From positions 248,001 to 312,000 of the forward strand of contig JALJCO010013358.1 in assembly GCA_023101725.1 (NCBI GenBank): DNA of 64,000 nt, in the 5' to 3' direction. How positions within the stretch are numbered: position 1 is the first letter of the stretch; each line of letters begins with the position of its first letter. The translations under genes were made by a program, and so were the position numbers. This document shows, in pieces, positions 35,560 through 47,169 of the stretch. The notes under the pieces are model-generated. The model was given only the letters and a program-made list of their open reading frames with translations. It was not told where the DNA came from and searched no databases. This DNA comes from Atherinomorus stipes. Its lineage: Eukaryota > Chordata > Actinopteri > Atheriniformes > Atherinidae.

Positions 35560-37241
35560 GCCCAATTCCAATTCTTATTTTTACCCCTACCCCGAGCCCT
35601 TCTCCTTGGCCCTAGCACTTAAAATGGAGTTTGATGTGCAAGGGATTGAATTATTCCCCTAAGAAATGGAACAACCCTTCAAAATTCTCATGCATCACCA
35701 ACAGTTGTCTATGGTGCAGTGATCTGACATCACGACTGAAGAGTTCACAATGCCATCTGCAGCATTGAATTGTATAAAATTTTGTAAAAAAAAAAAAAAA
35801 AAAAAAAAAAGTTGCCTGCAGCAGCAATAATCTCCCTTTCTTGGGCGATTGGATCATTTTTTCAGCTTTGGTTCGAAAAATGTAAGAATTAAAGGAAAAG
35901 AAGATGACTTCGACTCAAGCTTAGTGTTACTGTACGTTACAGACATGAGCAGATGCACGTAATGTTACGAAACTAGCAATTTTTTCACGTTTGTAATAAA
36001 ACTGTCTGTAAAACATAAAAGGTTGAATATGGAACACGGACAGAAAGGAGGGTTAGGTTGTAGTTGCAACGACAGAAAAACAACTCCAGCCGCTGGGATG
36101 CCAGGCTCACTGCCGATACGCAAGTGACCAACAGTCTGCAGCATGTGCAACAAGTAACACAGAGGACTTTATAGATGACAGCTAACGTTAGCCATGTTAG
36201 CAAACAAGCTAGCTTACCGATCCAGGAGGAAAGTCGCCATTTCCGTGTTCTGACGCCGTGGAAAACGTTTATGTGGGTCCATTTAGTGAAGTCTTCACCT
36301 AAATTTACTCCAGGTTTTGCTTTTCTCAGGTCACTCCTCCTCAGAAACAGATAACAATATCTCCAGGGCTCTGAAGCAGCTGCTTCACTCGCCGTCTCCA
36401 TTGTTTCCCCCTGTACCAGCCTAACTGTGCCCAAAATACTAATGCCACACAGAGATCGTGTTTGGCAACCCGCAGCATGTATTGGTTTATAGACATAAAT
36501 ATAATGCCATTGTCGAACCCGTAAAAAATTCTTTTATAATTATTTTTAGGCTAAATATAATTTTTTTTAGGAAATGTTGTACTCTCATTCTGTCCCCCCC
36601 CCCCCCAAACGACCTGCGGGGGGATTACAAAAAAAATGACTCACATTTCTGGGTTTCTTTGGCTGTCATGGCTTATTTACTTGCCACTTTGCCCGTATTT
36701 CGCATGAAATTGTGGGTTATATCATACCACTCGTTTTATGGTTTGCCCCTGGAAAATCTCCATTTCGAGGGCCAGATAGCCCGACCACTCCCCCCCTCTC
36801 CCTGGATCTGATCCATAACCGGGACACCACTTCCCCTTCACATTGTCACAGGCCAGCTCAAAACCCATGACAAGAATGAGGGGAGACAAGGTGTAGGCCA
36901 AACAAACTGCTTTTATTGTAAATGATAATGCTAAAAGTTAATAACTTACATGAGGTATGAATATGAATGAGTGATGGATGCCTGCAGTGTGAATGGATAT
37001 GCATGTGCACATAAGACTGAGTGCAGAACCAAAAACAAACCTGAAATAAAAGGTTACTTGGGGGAGCAGAGAGGGAGAGTTATAGTATGAAGCCTGCATA
37101 CTGTAGTGAGCCACAGGTGGCTCACGTCTGATCTGCAGAGGGAACCTCCCTGCTGATCAGGGGAGACGTGACAACATGAACGTGGAAAATGAAGGGTCAG
37201 AGGTCAATGGTTAAGGCTAAAGGGGGAATTGGAATTCACCC
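35560..37241. mobile_element. TIR element P, copy 1 (1.7 kb)
   Basis: The ends GCCCAATTCCAATTC and the inverse of GGAATTGGAATTCACCC are inverted repeats, with ACCCCTACCCC-type subterminal sequence. Another element with similar ends lies at 49971-50715. The interior includes a minus-strand exon-like ORF (36218-36434) shared with 55850-56063, an A-run at 35786-35810 and C/A homopolymers near 36594-36607. No complete transposase. Confidence 0.6.
36218..36434 (-). pseudogene. Exon-like ORF fragment of transposon P
   Basis: On the minus strand the frame reads from ATG at 36434 through RRSDLRKAKPGVNLGEDF and HINVFHGVRT. The +1-shifted reading then gives ATFLLDR, immediately followed by GTAAGCT, a good donor, at 36217. 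The copy at 55850-56063 keeps RSDLRRAKSGVNLAE, HINIFHG and the same donor. This suggests the remnant of a first coding exon of an autonomous parent. I cannot name the protein family. Confidence 0.4.
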
Positions 37242-37424
37242 ATAATTTTATTTTTTCTAAAACGTCCAACTGTTGTCTTGTAAAATAGAAAAAAACAAAT
37301 TCTACTTGCAAAGAGACAGTCTTCTTGATTGATAACCATAATTGTACCAGTGATTTCACATTTATTCACAGGTTACAATTTTTTTGACAGGCGTGTGTGC
37401 CATCAAAATCATGGCTTTGGCAAC
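37242..37424. other. Short intronic spacer
   Basis: No feature recognised. Confidence 0.5.
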
Positions 37425-37880
37425 GTTTACATGAAAGTTTAATTCCAAATAAAGGTTTATTCCTCTTTCCCCCCCGGCCCCCCCCCCCCCCCGCCTCAGT
37501 CACACACCCACCCACACACCAAGGACGGGTTAAAAAAAGACCTTGTGAACACATAATTACAAATCAAATTGATAATTCCAAATTAAAATTAATTCAGAAT
37601 AAAGTGGTTGGTTTATTCTCATTTTCATTTCAAATAGAATAAGTCCAACATCATTCAGGTCATTGTTGCGCATGCTTGTTTTCTTGTGCTGAAATCGAAG
37701 CACATGCAAAACATGCTTTGGACTTGAGCCAGCTGCTGAATGTAAAGTCACATGTTGGTGTCGAGCTGCTGCAACAAAACTACTGTCAAAATTAAAGCAA
37801 AATGTGTATTATTGTTTGGTTTTTTCATGTTGTCCAAGGAGCAGGATAAATTTTCAGAAGATGTAACGTGACGTGCAGTG

Positions 37881-37883
37881 TTT

Positions 37884-37967
<84 letters not shown>

Positions 37968-37990
37968 TCCTTCTTTCTTTCTTTCTTTTT
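37881..37990. repeat. (CTTT)n microsatellite
   Basis: About 27 units of TTTC with a single CTTC variant near 37969; a pure polypyrimidine/polypurine strand asymmetry of about 110 bp. A Lys/Arg/Glu repeat ORF on the minus strand is an artefact of this tract. Confidence 0.95.
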
Positions 37991-38219
37991 TACTTCTGGT
38001 GTACATAAATGCTGTCCAAACAGAACCTTGATCACCCCCCAGATCTAAAGCCTAATAAAATGAAGGTGTATAAATGTGTTTTCCATGGAAAATGTGTTTT
38101 CCATTTGGTTTTTTTTCCTTTGGGGGGGGGTTTTACTTAAGGGAAAAATACTATGGAAAACCACGCCCCAAACAAGTGAGACATAATAAAAATCGAAAGG
38201 TAATTCATTACTGAAAATT

Positions 38220-38700
38220 TATTTTTTTGAATTATTTAAAGTTTAATTTATTTTTTTTTTTTTTTTTTTTTATATTTTTTAATAAAAAAAAAAAAAAGGA
38301 AAGGGATCCTAGATAAGAAGGGATGGATGGGTATATTTTATATTAATTAAACAAAATAAAACAAAAAAAAAAAAAAAAAAAAAGAATGAAATAAAAAGAA
38401 TAAAAAATAATATTTAAAATAAATAAAATAATGAAAAATTTATTAATAAAAAATAAAAAAATATCTTTCAATAAAAATAAAAAAGCTAATAAAAAAGGAG
38501 AGAGGAGGGGTAAGACCAAAGGCTCAGCAAAAATAATTTTTTATAATAAGAAAAAAAAAAGAGAAGAAAGAGGGAGAGGAATTAAAAAAAACAATTATTT
38601 TATTAAGTTTATTTTTATTTTTTTTTTTTTTTTTTTTTATTTTTTTTCTTTTCGCCCGGCGACCGCCCAACCCACCGGGAGCGTGGGGGGGGCCATGGTC
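38220..38700. repeat. Low-complexity A/T block, possibly unreliable sequence
   Basis: Long T-runs and A-runs, AATAAAA-type text, then a GC-rich string (CGCCCGGCGACCGCCC, G-runs) near 38653-38690. The abrupt composition change inside repeat Q resembles low-quality consensus. Confidence 0.5.
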
Positions 38701-38815
38701 AATTGGAGATTACCATTTCCATGAAAATACAAAGGAGAATATTTTAAATTCCAAATTATATCAATGCTGAATAATTAATTCCAAATTAAATGGCATCATG
38801 TATCCATGGTTAGAG

Positions 38816-39934
38816 AAGAGGACAACTTGATTTGTTCAAAAGAATGTTATTGAATATGATAAAAGTATAATTGATTCCTTGTTTTTTTGTAAACACATTG
38901 TTAGACGGTGCTGAGTTGGAGCTGTACTTTCCAGCACCATGCTGTGAGCTGTGTAGGGATTCAGACGTTAAGTCGTGAGAATTATCTTCCCCACAGATCA
39001 GAGCGTAGTGTGTGTGTGTGTGTGTAAGAGCTTAACTGCAGATAAATGCTTTAGCTTCCCTACCCAGCATTGTTACCGAGCCATTTACAATAGCTAAGGG
39101 TCCTCTTTGTGTGAAAAAGCTTTTAAGTACCTCATGTGTATCATTTGAAACTAGTTGTATATTGAAATGCTTCAGTTTTAATGATCACTCTGGATTTATT
39201 TGTTTTTCATTTTATGGTCCAGTTTCATTTATTTATTCATTTTCTCTTACAGTTTCTCTATTTTATGGGAGTTTTTTATCTTTTTTCCTCTTTGTCGTAA
39301 GGTTTTTGTGTTTGTTTTGTTTTCATCGTGAAACTAAATGTATGTTTTTACATTCTATTTGATACAATATTTATGACAGATGCCAACTTTACTGTAAAAA
39401 AAAGGACATCAGAGAAATGGACTTAAACACCCAGCAAACCTAGGAGAAAAAGATTATACCATGTACAAGTCTAGAGTGTAAGAGGAGGAGATTTCAGGGA
39501 TTTATTATGGCTTTCTGTCATGATAGATCAATATTATTTTCACAGGAAGGGCAGAAAAGAAATGCAACAGTGAGAGATGTGAATTCTAACACGAATCAGC
39601 TGTTTCAGTTCTGTAAATGCCAGTTGTGAGGTACAGCTGTTGAAATATGAGGCTTTGATCAATTATGTAACAATACACTGTAAAGTCGGTTAATATTATA
39701 AGACAAACTGTGTGTCAGTATTAGTAAATAATGAATGTGCAGTTACAAGTTTTATACCCTCTCTTGTACTTTCTTGAACAGTTTTTTGTTTAGGTTTGTC
39801 ACCAGAAATCATTTCCAGGACGAGCTTGTTACCCCAGTGGAGATTGTTACCCACAGTCAGTAAATACTGTCACTCAGGTTTTTCTGAAAGAAGGGAACAA
39901 TACTCATGATATGACTTACACTCTTTACAGAAAA
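38816..39934. other. Intronic sequence, no gene seen
   Basis: A short TG tract lies near 39008-39026. A hydrophobic 83-codon ORF (39111-39362) is T-rich noise. Confidence 0.6.
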
Positions 39935-40820
39935 ATACATGAATAATTTCAGATATGATCACATGTGGTTTACATATGAATGAACATGTCTGCATGTGCT
40001 TTACACATTTTCATGTGTATTACATGATGATGTTCCAAACCATTTAGACATGTAAATCAAATGTGGATCACATGATGATGAATCACCTGTGGTCTACATG
40101 TGGATCACATTTTCTTCACACATTTTCACACTAATCACATGATGATGTTCCATGACCACATGCGAATCACATATGGTTCACATGTGGTTTACATGTGGTC
40201 CACATGCAGTTATTTGTGGGTTACATGTTAATCTCATGTGCATGAACATGTGGTCTGCATGTGCTTCACACATTTTCACATTGATCACATGATGATGTTC
40301 CAAAACTACATGTGAATCGATTTGGTGCACATGTGGTTTACATGTGGATCACATGTGCATGAAGATGTGGTCCACATGTGCTTTCATGTTGATCACATGA
40401 TGATGTTCCATAACCACATATGAATCACATATGGTCCACATGTCGATCACATGCAGTTCACAGGTGGTTTATATGAGGTTTAGGTTTGCATGAACATGTG
40501 GTCCACACATGCTTCACATATTTTCATGTTGATCACATGATAATGTTCCAAAACTACATGTGAATCGATTTGGTGCAATGTGGTTTACATGTGGATCACA
40601 TGTGCATGAAGATGTGGTCCACATGTGCTTTCATGTTGATCACATGATGACGTTCCAAAACCATGTGAATCACGCGTAGTTCACATGTAGTTCACATGTG
40701 GGCTGCATGTTGATCAAATATGCATGGAAATGCAGGTCCACAGGAGCTTCACACATTTCCACATGTGGATTGCAAAGCCGTATGTGAACCACAAGTGGAC
40801 CTCATGTGGGGTTTTTTGTA
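39935..40820. repeat. E-box-rich minisatellite with 248-bp higher-order unit
   Basis: The block GATCACATGATGATGTTCC recurs near 40022, 40138, 40285, 40393, 40533 and 40641, alternating about 108 and 140 bp spacing, so 248 bp per higher-order unit in the later part. 40295-40410 and 40545-40655 are nearly identical. Nearly every unit contains CACATGTGG or ACATGTGG words, i.e. many CANNTG E-boxes. Confidence 0.85.
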
Positions 40821-42888
40821 ACTGAAATGCTTAAACAAAATAATCTTCTTAGTATTTTGCTATATTTAGGAGTCATGAATGTTACTGTATTTATGTTCAT
40901 CTGCTAATATTTCTTCAAGCCAGTTCATCCTTGACCGTACTTTTCTAACTAAGTTAAAATTACTGTTCTCATTTTGCTTTTACAGTTGGCAGTTTTTAAT
41001 GGAAAAGTTCAACAATGCTGTGAATACAGCTGTTCACCAAACACAGACAACTAAGGCAAAAAGAAAAAAGCATGAATAATTTTAAAACAAGTTGGAAAGT
41101 GAGGACTTTATGCTGCCTGTTTTGGGTGCCTGAGGCCTGTAGTTGCTTTTACCAGAAATTCGGTTGTCAGAGTGAAGTGATGTCGCACTGGCACTTTTCA
41201 ATCAACCACCAGCAGTGGTTCAATTGAACAGATTGTTGTTGAATTGCAGTGTGACAGCAGTAAGTTCACACTCTGTGAAGAATGTTTGCAATAAGCCCCA
41301 CTTCAGAGACAGATGGGCGCTCGGGAGACTGAAGACTCGTGAAACAAACGGGTGGAAAAGCATAGCAGGATTAGCAAAACAGCAGTGTAACTTTTTCACC
41401 ATTGTTATATTTGCGTGTCTGTCTGCTTTCCATCTGGCTCAGGTCGGAAAAATCCTAGACGCATTTTCATTTTACAGCACAGGAGGTTTTTAACTTTGAT
41501 TGTGACAATTACATTGTAATTAGTTTATACTTTGGAGACTTCAATTCATTAAAACGCTGACTGGCTCTGTTCTTTTGGGACAAGCAGGACTCAATTTAAG
41601 GAGGCGGCAAGAAAATAATCTCCAATCCAAATCTGTATGAAGAAACAAACAATATGTTGCCATCTGTTCTCTTTATTTGAAGAAATTGCGTCTAATCTTT
41701 TTCCTTTTAAAAAAAGTTAGATTAAATACATTTACAGATGGTAAAGAAAATACCTAATTTGGTGTTTATATTGGAAAAAAACAAACATCCGCCATCCTGT
41801 TGAAAAAGAATCACTTTTAGTAACATTAACATTGGTAGTGTTTTAGATGGATTTAGTCTTACTGAGAGATTTACTACAGAAATGTAGCAGATTTCAATAT
41901 TTTTGCAGGTAGAAATCTTTTATTTTGAATATTTTAAATATTTTAATGACTTGTCATGTCTAGAGCAGATTTTCCTTGTTAGCTGGATTTGATTGAAATT
42001 GATGAATATTTGTGGCTTCATATTCTTGCAGGCTTCTTATGGTTCGTAACAATCTAAGATGCGGGCCATGATGAAAAGGAATAGTTAAAAGTGGAATCAG
42101 AAGATGTCAGCGACAGGGACGACAAAAAGAAAGTTTCAGATTTAGAAAGGTGGACAGAAGCTGGACCATATAGTATGTTTTTATTCTCTTTATAAATTCC
42201 AGTGTAGTCAAATTTAGATGCCACACAATAAAATGACATTGTTTTCAGTAAAACCCTGCAGGTGTGCAATAAGGGTAAATATGCCAATTTATTTTATCAG
42301 TAATTATGACAGAATTAAGATAACTTGTCCAATTCAAATGGCTGTAACTGAGTTTAATTGGAAATCAAGGATGAAGTTAAGTGGTTTCTGATTATTCAAA
42401 TTCATTTTTCAAATATAATTTATTCCTCTTTTTGCAGTCTTTATGTAACAGTGAGTTTTATCTATTTTGCATTATCATTTAATCAAAAAGGACGTGGTAA
42501 GAGCTTATATTCTGATCCAGCTAGAATTGTACAAGCTGTGCAGAGATTTCAGTCGTGCCTTTAGGGTCTCCTGTCAGAAACATCATATATTCAATATTGA
42601 CAGGAACATGAAGAGTGACAGCAGACTTTTTCTGACCACGGTGCTATTGTAAAATTAAAGTCATATTAATACTGTTGGTGCTAAAATAGAAAGGAGTATC
42701 TTTTGATCCTTAATCTTTTATGGAAAGAAAAGGGACTTTAAAGGTATTTATCCTTTTGCATTCAACAAGAGAAACCTGGTGAAGACACTGGGTATAAGAA
42801 CTGGTGTGTAGACACTTAAGCATATCAAGGGGTACAAGACAATGAGTAATTATGTATTCATTGATAATACAACTGATTTACAGTAAAA
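40821..42888. other. Intronic sequence, no gene seen
   Basis: A 92-codon ORF at 41215-41493 lacks any domain. No repeat recognised. Confidence 0.6.
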
Positions 42889-43785
42889 TACACTGCCTGC
42901 CCCCCCCAAAAAAGTTGTCACCTGGATTTAGCTAATAGGTTTGAGCCTCCTATTGGATAATTACTGCATGGGAGATTATCTTTCAGCTGGTAACAAGTTA
43001 TTTAATCCCAAGTGTTGTAATTGCTTCTGATTCCCTAAACAACCATGTGGAGAGACACATCCCGTGGTTGTGGAAAAGATGTTTGTCTGTTTGAGGAGGG
43101 TTGAATCATTGGCAGCATCAAGCAGAGAAAACATCTAACGAGTTTGCAGAAACTAATAAAATTGGGGTCAGAACAGTCCAACACATTATTAAAACTGGAA
43201 GGATAGTGGACCATCGTCTTGCAGGAAGAAATGTTGCCGGAAAGGCAGATGACGTGATGCAGCATCATGCCTAGTGCTACTGTACAAGCCTGTGGGGGAA
43301 GTATTATGATCTGGGATTGTTGCAGTTGCTCAGATCTAGGTTCAGCAACAGTATGTGCTCAAAGAATGAGGTCAGCTGATACCTGAATATACTGAATGAC
43401 CAGGTTATTCCATCTATGGACTTTTTCTTCCCTGATGGCACAGGCATTCCAAGATGACGATGCCAGAATTCATCGCGCTCAAATTGTGAAAGACTGGTTC
43501 AGGGAGCATGACACATCATTTTCACATGGATTGGCCACCACAGAGTCCAGACCTGAACCTCACTGAGAATCAGAAGCCTGCGGTCAGACTCTACCATCAT
43601 CAGTGCAGGATTTAGGTGAAAAATTAATGCAACACTGGATGGAAATAAATCATGACATTGCAGAAGCTTATAAGAAACAATGACACAGCGAATGCTACCG
43701 TAATCAAAGCTAAAGGCCATCCTACAAAATATTCGTGTATGACTTTTTTTTTGGTGGCGACTTTTTCTTGGGCCAGGCAATATAT
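42889..43785 (+). mobile_element. Tc1-like transposon relic
   Basis: Ends TACACTGCCTGCCCCCCCAAAAAAG and the inverse of GTGGCGACTTTTTCTTGGGCCAGGCAATATA are degenerate Tc1-type terminal repeats with TA at the tips. At about 0.9 kb it is shorter than an intact Tc1 (about 1.3-1.6 kb), so it is internally deleted. Confidence 0.75.
43075..43690 (+). pseudogene. Tc1-type transposase pseudogene
   Basis: Decayed frames carry [20 protein letters not shown] (about 43466-43525), then a W.P..SPDLN.TEN relic near 43531-43568, the catalytic DDE neighbourhood of Tc1/mariner transposases. The N-terminal helix-turn-helix part is only suggested near 43130-43210. Many frameshifts and stops; inactive. Confidence 0.7.
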
Positions 43786-43902
43786 TTGCAGTTCTTTAAG
43801 TATTAATTATTCTAACAAAATATCTTAATTGGAGCTGATTTCTTTGCGGAAGAAAATTTACTCTTTCTTTTTTATTTTCATCACCACCCTGTAAAGCTTT
43901 AC

Positions 43903-44345
43903 TAGCCTGGTACACCAGCCTGATTATCACCATGTATGAGATACACGGCAAGTCAGTCTGGGCTCCCTCCTTTGGAGGCTGATTTCCAAGCAAGACAAAA
44001 GGCGGGACTAACAGGAACAAATTGAACTGGAGAGAACCAATCAGAGAAACCTGGAAGTGATGCAAACGTCTTCTTGTAAGATGAAAGTTCTCAGAGCAGC
44101 AAGTTGTTGCGGGTTTAAAGACATGTGAAAGGGCATCGTTATATAGTCGCTCCTCTGGGGCTGACATTCTGTTTATGGTTAGAGAACTGAGTCGCCGAAA
44201 AAGGCGTGTCGTAAAGTCCCACCTTCCGCGCTGTGATTGGTCTGGTCAATTTTTACCGGATTGGAAATCACTTTCCATTGGAGGGAACCCGCTGACTTGC
44301 CGTGTATCTCATACATGGCGTTGGTCAGGCTGGTGTACCAGGCTA
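43903..44345. mobile_element. 443-bp hAT-like MITE with target duplication
   Basis: Perfect outer inverted repeats TAGCCTGGTACACCAGCCTGA, then ATGTATGAGATACACGGCAAGTCAG inverted on the right. Flanked by AAGCTTTAC at 43894-43902 and 44346-44354. An 8-9 bp duplication fits hAT. No ORF of its own. Confidence 0.85.
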
Positions 44346-44742
44346 AAGCTTTACAATGCCATCATATTGAAGGCTGTTGAAGGTGAAAATTGAAGGCTTT
44401 TGCCAAAAAGTATGTATCTTTGAGGACAAATATCTATGAAATGATAAAATGGCTGTTAGAAGGACAACTACGACGCTGACCTCTAGCTAATGACCTGTAA
44501 TCAAGCTAGCTCATGAGACCATAATTGTGGGAAAAATTTGATGCAACATATAATAATTTATATTTTTACTCACTGGTTTGGGGATGGACAGCAACTTTAA
44601 AGGGAAAGTTTAGGATTTTTGACAGAGGGCTTGTAGCCACTCCACAGAACAACGCCTGAGGAAAATCACTTACAGTATAACACAAAACTATCTGTGTAAA
44701 TGCTGTGTTAACAAAAGGGGTAAAATGAAAAAAACTTAAATG
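44346..44742. other. Intronic sequence, possible MITE fragment
   Basis: CTTTAAAGGGAAAGTTTAGGATTTTTG near 44593 resembles the end of the foldback family at 11660-12795. Confidence 0.4.
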
Positions 44743-45916
44743 TACACTTGTCCTCAAAATTTCTCCAACCCTCCTATTAAAGGTGGGGAAAAATCAGCTG
44801 TCAGTGAAATATGCTGAAATTGACAAAAGTAATGATAAATAAACATTTTGTGAAAATCATGACATTGATTTTTAAAGGCAGGGTGTATGATGTTTTCCAG
44901 GAGCATTTTTTACTATATTGCTTAAAGTCTTCTCCACACCCTGATTGCAGCCAATTAATTAGATAATCTGGCACAAAAAATAAAAAAAAATTATCACCTG
45001 TGGAACATACAGGACTGGAAAAACCCCATCCAATGAAATTCATTTCATTGGATGGGGTTGCGAACGGCCTGAACTGATTGATTGAAGGATTATTATGTCC
45101 ATCAAACTCAACTGCTGTTCGTTGCACACCCACCGTCCTCGCGTGCATGCGTGAAACTCGCCGTGAGAATCTCACAGTGCAGACAAACCGAGACAACATG
45201 GCTGATCGCTGCTCTGATCTATGCTGCTGTTTGCTCTTAAAAAGAAAAAAACGGATGTGGATGAAGTCATGGAGGTGTTGGTGTTTGCAGTGAAGATGTT
45301 TTACACCACAGAAGAAGTGGGAGGTGGGATAATTATCAGTTTTAGGAAACATGGTGCCTCTGTTGTTTACTTGTAAGCTAACAAGCTAGCCACTCGGCTG
45401 TTCTCGGTTATGTTCACTGACAACCATTCGCGTTCTTGTGTTATGGATGTGTGGTTTCGGGGGGTTGTATATTTTTTTAAATGTAGCTTGTTCAAACTGT
45501 TTTTCCAAGATCCCCTACCCTGCCTTTAATTGTGGCTCAAGAGAAATATTATATGCAAACAAACAAAAAATAAAACAGTAAACAAGCATGATGGGGCTCT
45601 GAAACTAAAACTTTGTTTAGCAGCACTTTGAGGCAATCACTGCAATCAGGTGTTTTCTCTAATGTTCAAAAAGAATTCTGCACCTGTTGTTGTTGTGTTG
45701 TTCATGGAAAAGGTTTTGTGTCTGGGACAGTTTTTTTTGTTTTGTTTTGTTTGATTTTATTCTTATTTCATACCACAATGCCAAAGCAATATTTTTTTCA
45801 CAAAAACATAATTTTTCATTTTTTATTTACAGTATTATTAGTTTCTTGTTATTTGAATTACTATTGTGAAATTTGCCTTTTCTTTAATGGGGGATATAAT
45901 TTTAGGACGATTGTAT
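44743..45916 (-). mobile_element. TA-flanked TIR element T, copy 1, with nested element Y
   Basis: The ends TACACTTGTCCTCAAAATTT and the inverse of AATTTTAGGACGATTGTA match the ends of the copy at 46675-47169. Internal blocks (AAGCATGATGGGGCTCTGAAAC near 45585; TGAGGCAATCACTGCA near 45629) match 46675-47169 and 52367-54231 in the opposite orientation. Element Y at 44871-45529 splits it. Confidence 0.7.
44871..45529 (-). mobile_element. TIR element Y, copy 2, nested in T
   Basis: Terminal repeats TTTAAAGGCAGGGTGTATG and the inverse of CCCCTACCCTGCCTTTAA. The right half aligns with 8196-8500 in reverse orientation. A perfect 17-bp palindromic pair (AACCCCATCCAATGAAA / TTTCATTGGATGGGGTT) lies at about 45022-45059. 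The 183-codon minus ORF spanning 44801-45352 crosses element boundaries and is not a gene. Confidence 0.7.
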
Positions 45917-46674
45917 GCATAAATGGTTGGAAACCAAATTGAATGCAGACTGTAAAGAAAGTTTGTTGAAATGTATCCTGGGAGCCGATGATTGAAGATG
46001 TAATACTAAGAAGATTCTTAGATCAAATGGAATCAGGCCAAGGATAGCTTTATGACTAAGAATATGGCCATCCAGCCCTTGCAAACAGGGAGTATTAATA
46101 TGTGAAGGTTTTACTGTGTAATTAAACTTACTTCATCCTGTAAAACTGTACCCGAACATGTACCTATTTCAGGCATGGATGTGGATAACACCACTATCAT
46201 CCAACACGGACATAAAAGCAGATGCAAGGAGTCTGAAAATCCTCCACAGTTATATTAAGATGCAGACTCAATCTCAGAGCCTTGAAAAGTGCTGAATCAC
46301 AGCAGGTTCAGAGGCTTTGATTCTAGCATTTTAAAACTGCATGACTTTTGATTTGCCAGCATTAAAGATGTGCTTTAAATCACACATACTATGTTAAAAA
46401 AAAAAGAGAAAGAAATAGAGAAAACAGTCTCTCACAGTGATGATTTCAACATGCATTACTGTACGATCTGCTTACACCAAGGTGGAGGTAATATGGTCTC
46501 CCTGCATGTGTTAAAAATTTACCAGATAGAATATTTTTTAACTACCCAAAAGCATATTTTTGACAATTCCACACTGAGCAGTACAGCACAATTAATCCTG
46601 TTATAATCACTGGACAAGTTGGACAAATTGAATCACAACAGTATAATATGGCTGATTATGAAAGATTGCTGCCA
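45917..46674. other. Intronic sequence, no gene seen
   Basis: No repeat or exon recognised. Confidence 0.6.
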
Positions 46675-47169
46675 TACAGTCCTCAAAATGATTCCTACCC
46701 TCCAATTAAAGAAGAGGCTAAATTCATGCTAGCAATTCAAATAACAAGAAACTAATAATAAATAAAAATTTACAAAATTATAGTTTAGTGAAATAAAGTA
46801 TTGCTTTTGAATTGTGGTTGGAAGTGATAGTAAGAAAAAATAAAACTGTCTGAGATGCAATGGAGCACCTGAACAGTCTCAACAGGTGCAGACGACTTTT
46901 TGAACATTAGAGAAAATACCTTATTGCAGTGACTGCCTCAATGTGTTGCTCAATAAAATTTTTGTTTCAAAGCCCCATCATGCTTGTTTACTCGTTTTAT
47001 TTTTTTTGTGTGTGTTTGTTTTTAATATTTCTTTCAAACCACAATTCAAAATCAATGTCATGATTTTCATAGTATTTATATTTATTATTGGTTTAGTCAA
47101 TTTAAACTTATTTCACTGACAGCTGATGTTTTTTTCCTTCTTTAATGAATAATTTTGAGGATGACTGTG
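46675..47169 (+). mobile_element. TA-flanked TIR element T, copy 2 (uninterrupted)
   Basis: Ends TACAGTCCTCAAAATG and the inverse of TTTTGAGGATGACTGTG. The interior AATTGTGGTTGGAAGTGATAG, GGTGCAGACGAC, GCAGTGACTGCCTCAATGTG and AGCCCCATCATGCTTGTTTAC aligns with copies 1 and 3. At about 495 bp it gives the length of the family without nested insertions. Confidence 0.7.

Larger units (their letters stand above)
37425..38815. mobile_element. Repeat Q, copy 1, with embedded microsatellite
   Basis: The ends GTTTACATGAAAGTTTAATTCC and the inverse of GGAATTAATTATTCAGC-type sequence near 38760-38815 are inverted. Internal blocks (CATGTTGGTGTCGAGCTGCTGC near 37750; AGATCTAAAGCCTAATAAAATGAAGG near 38041) match 56370-56400 and 56550-56575. 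Interrupted by the CTTT tract and low-complexity sequence. Confidence 0.55.

Noticed and set aside
37748..38035. ORF with a long KKERKKER repeat
   Set aside because: Direct translation of the CTTT microsatellite.
39935..40820. Regularly spaced repeats resembling a CRISPR array
   Set aside because: Units are 108/140 bp, spacers are themselves repeats, and the DNA is vertebrate; it is a minisatellite.
44801..45352. 183-codon minus-strand ORF, the longest in the window
   Set aside because: It crosses the boundary between element T and nested element Y, so it cannot be an ancestral gene.
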